In this document: in pieces, positions 62,424-64,000 of the stretch
How positions within the stretch are numbered: the stretch's first letter is position 1
Layout: each line of letters starts with the position of its first letter
From: Acinetobacter cumulans
GTDB taxonomy: Bacteria; Pseudomonadota; Gammaproteobacteria; Pseudomonadales; Moraxellaceae
DNA length: 64,000 nt
Direction: 5' to 3'
Assembly (NCBI RefSeq): GCF_003024525.3
Contig: NZ_CP035934.2
Location: forward strand, 806,001 to 870,000
Notes under the pieces: model-generated
The model's database searches: none
What the model saw: only the letters and a program-made list of their open reading frames with translations
Told to the model about the DNA's origin: nothing
Position numbers and translations under genes: made by a program

Positions 62424-63506
62424 ATGCAGGATAATGCTATGTCAAAATGGTTATCGCCTCTGATGGCTTTTTGTGTCTCATTTATTATTATTGCGACTCT
62501 TGCGCCAATAACGGGGATTCAAATTGACCGTCAGCTAGATTTCTGGTTGCTCTGGCTTGCAACAATGCTCATTTTAGCATTGCCATTGTGCTATTTAGAA
62601 ATCGCACTTGCAAAACGCTCAAATACCACCGCTTTACAGGCATTATCTAAATTAACACGCGATGCAGATGCATCTGCGAAATGGCGTTTGGCAGGCTGGT
62701 TAGCTGCTGTTTTTATTCCATTTTTGGTGGGTGGTGTACTGTCTAATATTAGCCAGCTTTTACAAGCTACGGCAGTTCCTGCGCTAGGAACACCTATTGT
62801 ATTGGTGGGTCTTGCAGTATTGGCAATTGTTTTGTCCTTTATCCCACGCCAAATTACGGTACTTCTAACAGCTGTAGGTGTATTGGCTTCTTTAGTGTTG
62901 GCCAATGTTATGGGCACACAGCTTCCAGCATGGCATGTTACACCTGTTGAATTTAGTGAATGGGGAAGTGCAACAGTATTGGCTCTAGTTGCGAGTGGTT
63001 TAGGGCTAGGCCTATATTGGCAAAGTAGTTTATTCGCAACACAAAGCCAAGAATCTGCAACTCAATCTGCACTACCTATTTGGTTCGCACAATTATTGGC
63101 AGTTGTTGCGTTTGGTTTCTTTGCTGTCAAAACAACCGTACCTGCGTATGCATTAGCATTTGCAGCAACAATGTTTGCAGCTTTAGTGCTCAATTTAGCA
63201 GGTGAACAATTACAGCAGCGCCAAATTGCAATGCCTGTGCAGTGGCTCGTAATACTGGTTCCAGTATTTATTTGGGCAATTCCAAGTATTAGCCCTATTT
63301 TCAACACAGTGTTGATTCTCTGGGGCTTGGTGATTTGTTTGGTGTACGCTATTTTTGTTGGCTGGATTATGAAAATTAGCCATTTGCGTAAAGCACTGAA
63401 TTTTTCAAATGAAGCTTTTTATAATATTTGGCGTATAGCGGTGCGTATTGTTATTCCACTATCGATTGTGTTGGCGATTGTGGCTGTATTAGGTCGGATG
63501 CTCTAA
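62424..63506 (+). CDS. Polytopic membrane protein, SNF-transporter-like
   Basis: The 360-residue protein has about ten hydrophobic helices. The N-terminal third resembles sodium:neurotransmitter symporter (SNF) proteins: a first helix with TLAPITG, a second ending PLCYLEIALAKRS, then KWRLAGWLAAVFIPFLVGG. It is shorter than usual (about 450 residues), and the sodium and substrate residues cannot be read with certainty. AAAGGA lies 7 nt before ATG 62424. Its stop codon overlaps the rnfH start (TAATG), so the two are translationally coupled. Substrate is unknown. Confidence 0.6.
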   Translation: MQDNAMSKWLSPLMAFCVSFIIIATLAPITGIQIDRQLDFWLLWLATMLILALPLCYLEIALAKRSNTTALQALSKLTRDADASAKWRLAGWLAAVFIPFLVGGVLSNISQLLQATAVPALGTPIVLVGLAVLAIVLSFIPRQITVLLTAVGVLASLVLANVMGTQLPAWHVTPVEFSEWGSATVLALVASGLGLGLYWQSSLFATQSQESATQSALPIWFAQLLAVVAFGFFAVKTTVPAYALAFAATMFAALVLNLAGEQLQQRQIAMPVQWLVILVPVFIWAIPSISPIFNTVLILWGLVICLVYAIFVGWIMKISHLRKALNFSNEAFYNIWRIAVRIVIPLSIVLAIVAVLGRML

Positions 63507-63829
63507 TGGCGGTACAAAAAATTTGGGTGGCTTATGCTGGCCCGACAGCACAATTTCATATTTCAGTACCATTTAATGAAGGCATGACTGCATTAGATGC
63601 GATTCGTCTTAGTGGGATTGAGCAACAAACAGAACTCCCCGAAAACCTTCAATTGGGTATTTTTGGTGTGCGTTTAAAAGATCATCAGCAAATTTTACAG
63701 GCGGGTGATCGCGTTGAGATTTATCGTGCATTAACGATTAATCCAAAAGAGATACGTCGTAATCGGGCTGCAAAAAATCCGGTCAGTCGTTATTGTCGCG
63801 GAAATCGCTTTAAACAATTATGGTCATAA
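63506..63829 (+). CDS. rnfH: RnfH family ubiquitin-like protein
   Basis: The 107-residue protein belongs to the RnfH/RatB family (UPF0125), with a ubiquitin-like beta-grasp fold. Visible are the N-terminal IWVAYAGPTAQFHISVPF, the helix MTALDAIRLSGI, GIFGVRLKDHQQILQAGDRVEIYRAL and the basic tail NPKEIRRNRA. Function is unknown. The pairing with bamE on the opposite strand is the classic smpA-ratB neighbourhood. ATG 63506 overlaps the stop of the upstream gene by 1 nt; the long frame from 63428 is rejected. Confidence 0.88.
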   Translation: MAVQKIWVAYAGPTAQFHISVPFNEGMTALDAIRLSGIEQQTELPENLQLGIFGVRLKDHQQILQAGDRVEIYRALTINPKEIRRNRAAKNPVSRYCRGNRFKQLWS

Positions 63830-63830
63830 A

Positions 63831-63860
63831 AAAAACCCCTCAACAGAGGGGTTTATTTTT
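63831..63860. terminator. Bidirectional terminator between rnfH and bamE
   Basis: AACCCCTC and GAGGGGTT pair around a 4-nt loop, with A run before and T-rich sequence after. Confidence 0.88.
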
Positions 63861-63872
63861 ATATGAAACTGA

Positions 63873-64000
63873 TTATAGTGGCGGTGCAGTTAAAATTGCT
63901 TCTTTTGAGCCGGGTAGACCTGGTTGTGATTCTGGAATAGTGTCCAAACCTTCGATTTTTTCGACGATGCCGTTTTGGTTAAAATAAACTTTTAAATGCT
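63873..64000 (-). CDS. bamE: Outer membrane assembly factor BamE, C-terminal part
   Basis: Only the last 42 codons are inside the window; the gene runs off its right end. The readable part includes LKVYFNQNGIVEKIEGL and ends PGSKEAILTAPPL before a TAA. A strand with F-x-x-x-G-x-V followed by a short tail is typical of the SmpA/OmlA (BamE) domain end, a lipoprotein of the BAM complex. The partner rnfH on the other strand agrees with the usual gene order. Call is tentative because the lipoprotein signal and most of the domain lie outside. Confidence 0.75.
   Translation of the reverse strand, partial: HLKVYFNQNGIVEKIEGLDTIPESQPGLPGSKEAILTAPPL

Overview
The window looks like a chromosomal segment of an Acinetobacter species (Gammaproteobacteria, Moraxellaceae). 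The evidence is an AT-rich composition, the BfmR/BfmS two-component pair, a fused NuoCD, the membrane glucose dehydrogenase next to an OprB porin, and a Pseudomonas-like class I ribonucleotide reductase. Most of it is conserved core chromosome. No tRNA, rRNA, CRISPR array, prophage or insertion sequence was seen.

Layout. 1-2.9 kb: two near-identical copies of a 186-bp interspersed element, with a DUF1003 membrane protein and an unknown small protein between them. 2.9-13.1 kb: mostly single housekeeping or accessory genes (RluA, RraB, SRPBCC, PhnA/YjdM, CHMI-like tautomerase, YegP, DUF2939, NTF2-like, a large PerM/AI-2E permease fused to a GAF domain, DUF1176, ThiD, Gph-like phosphatase). 13.6-19.4 kb: a 1922-residue Bap-like adhesin with near-identical tandem repeats and an RTX type I secretion signal. 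19.5-27.2 kb: LtrA behind a 10-bp tandem repeat, then OprB, PQQ glucose dehydrogenase and a TonB receptor resembling the PQQ importer PqqU/YncD. 27.3-33.5 kb (minus strand): an unknown membrane protein with a possible OB-like N-terminus, then nrdB and nrdA separated by about 1 kb that holds two unlisted small ORFs, a terminator for them, and a REP-like palindromic element. 34.1-36.5 kb: bfmR-bfmS. 37.6-52.7 kb: the complete nuoA-N operon for respiratory complex I. 52.8-64 kb: upp, a cold-shock-domain protein, rep, dut, algC, argB, an OlsB-like acyltransferase, a YafJ-like amidotransferase, a bacteriohemerythrin, a SNF-like membrane protein, rnfH and the 3' end of bamE.

How the parts may work together. 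OprB, Gcd and the PqqU-like receptor form a plausible periplasmic glucose-oxidation module: sugar entry, oxidation to gluconolactone, and cofactor scavenging. Electrons from Gcd and NADH electrons through Nuo both enter the ubiquinone pool. nrdAB, dut and upp serve nucleotide supply; candidate NrdR and DnaA sites upstream of nrdA would tie dNTP synthesis to replication. BfmRS and the Bap-like adhesin are both biofilm or envelope factors, but no direct regulatory link is visible.

The items most worth following up are the two small ORFs between nrdB and nrdA, the gcd/PqqU-like association, the 186-bp repeat, the 10-bp tandem repeat upstream of ltrA, and the PerM-GAF fusion. I found no clear, wholly new multi-gene system. 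Family assignments were made by reading motifs and recalling homologues, without any database search.
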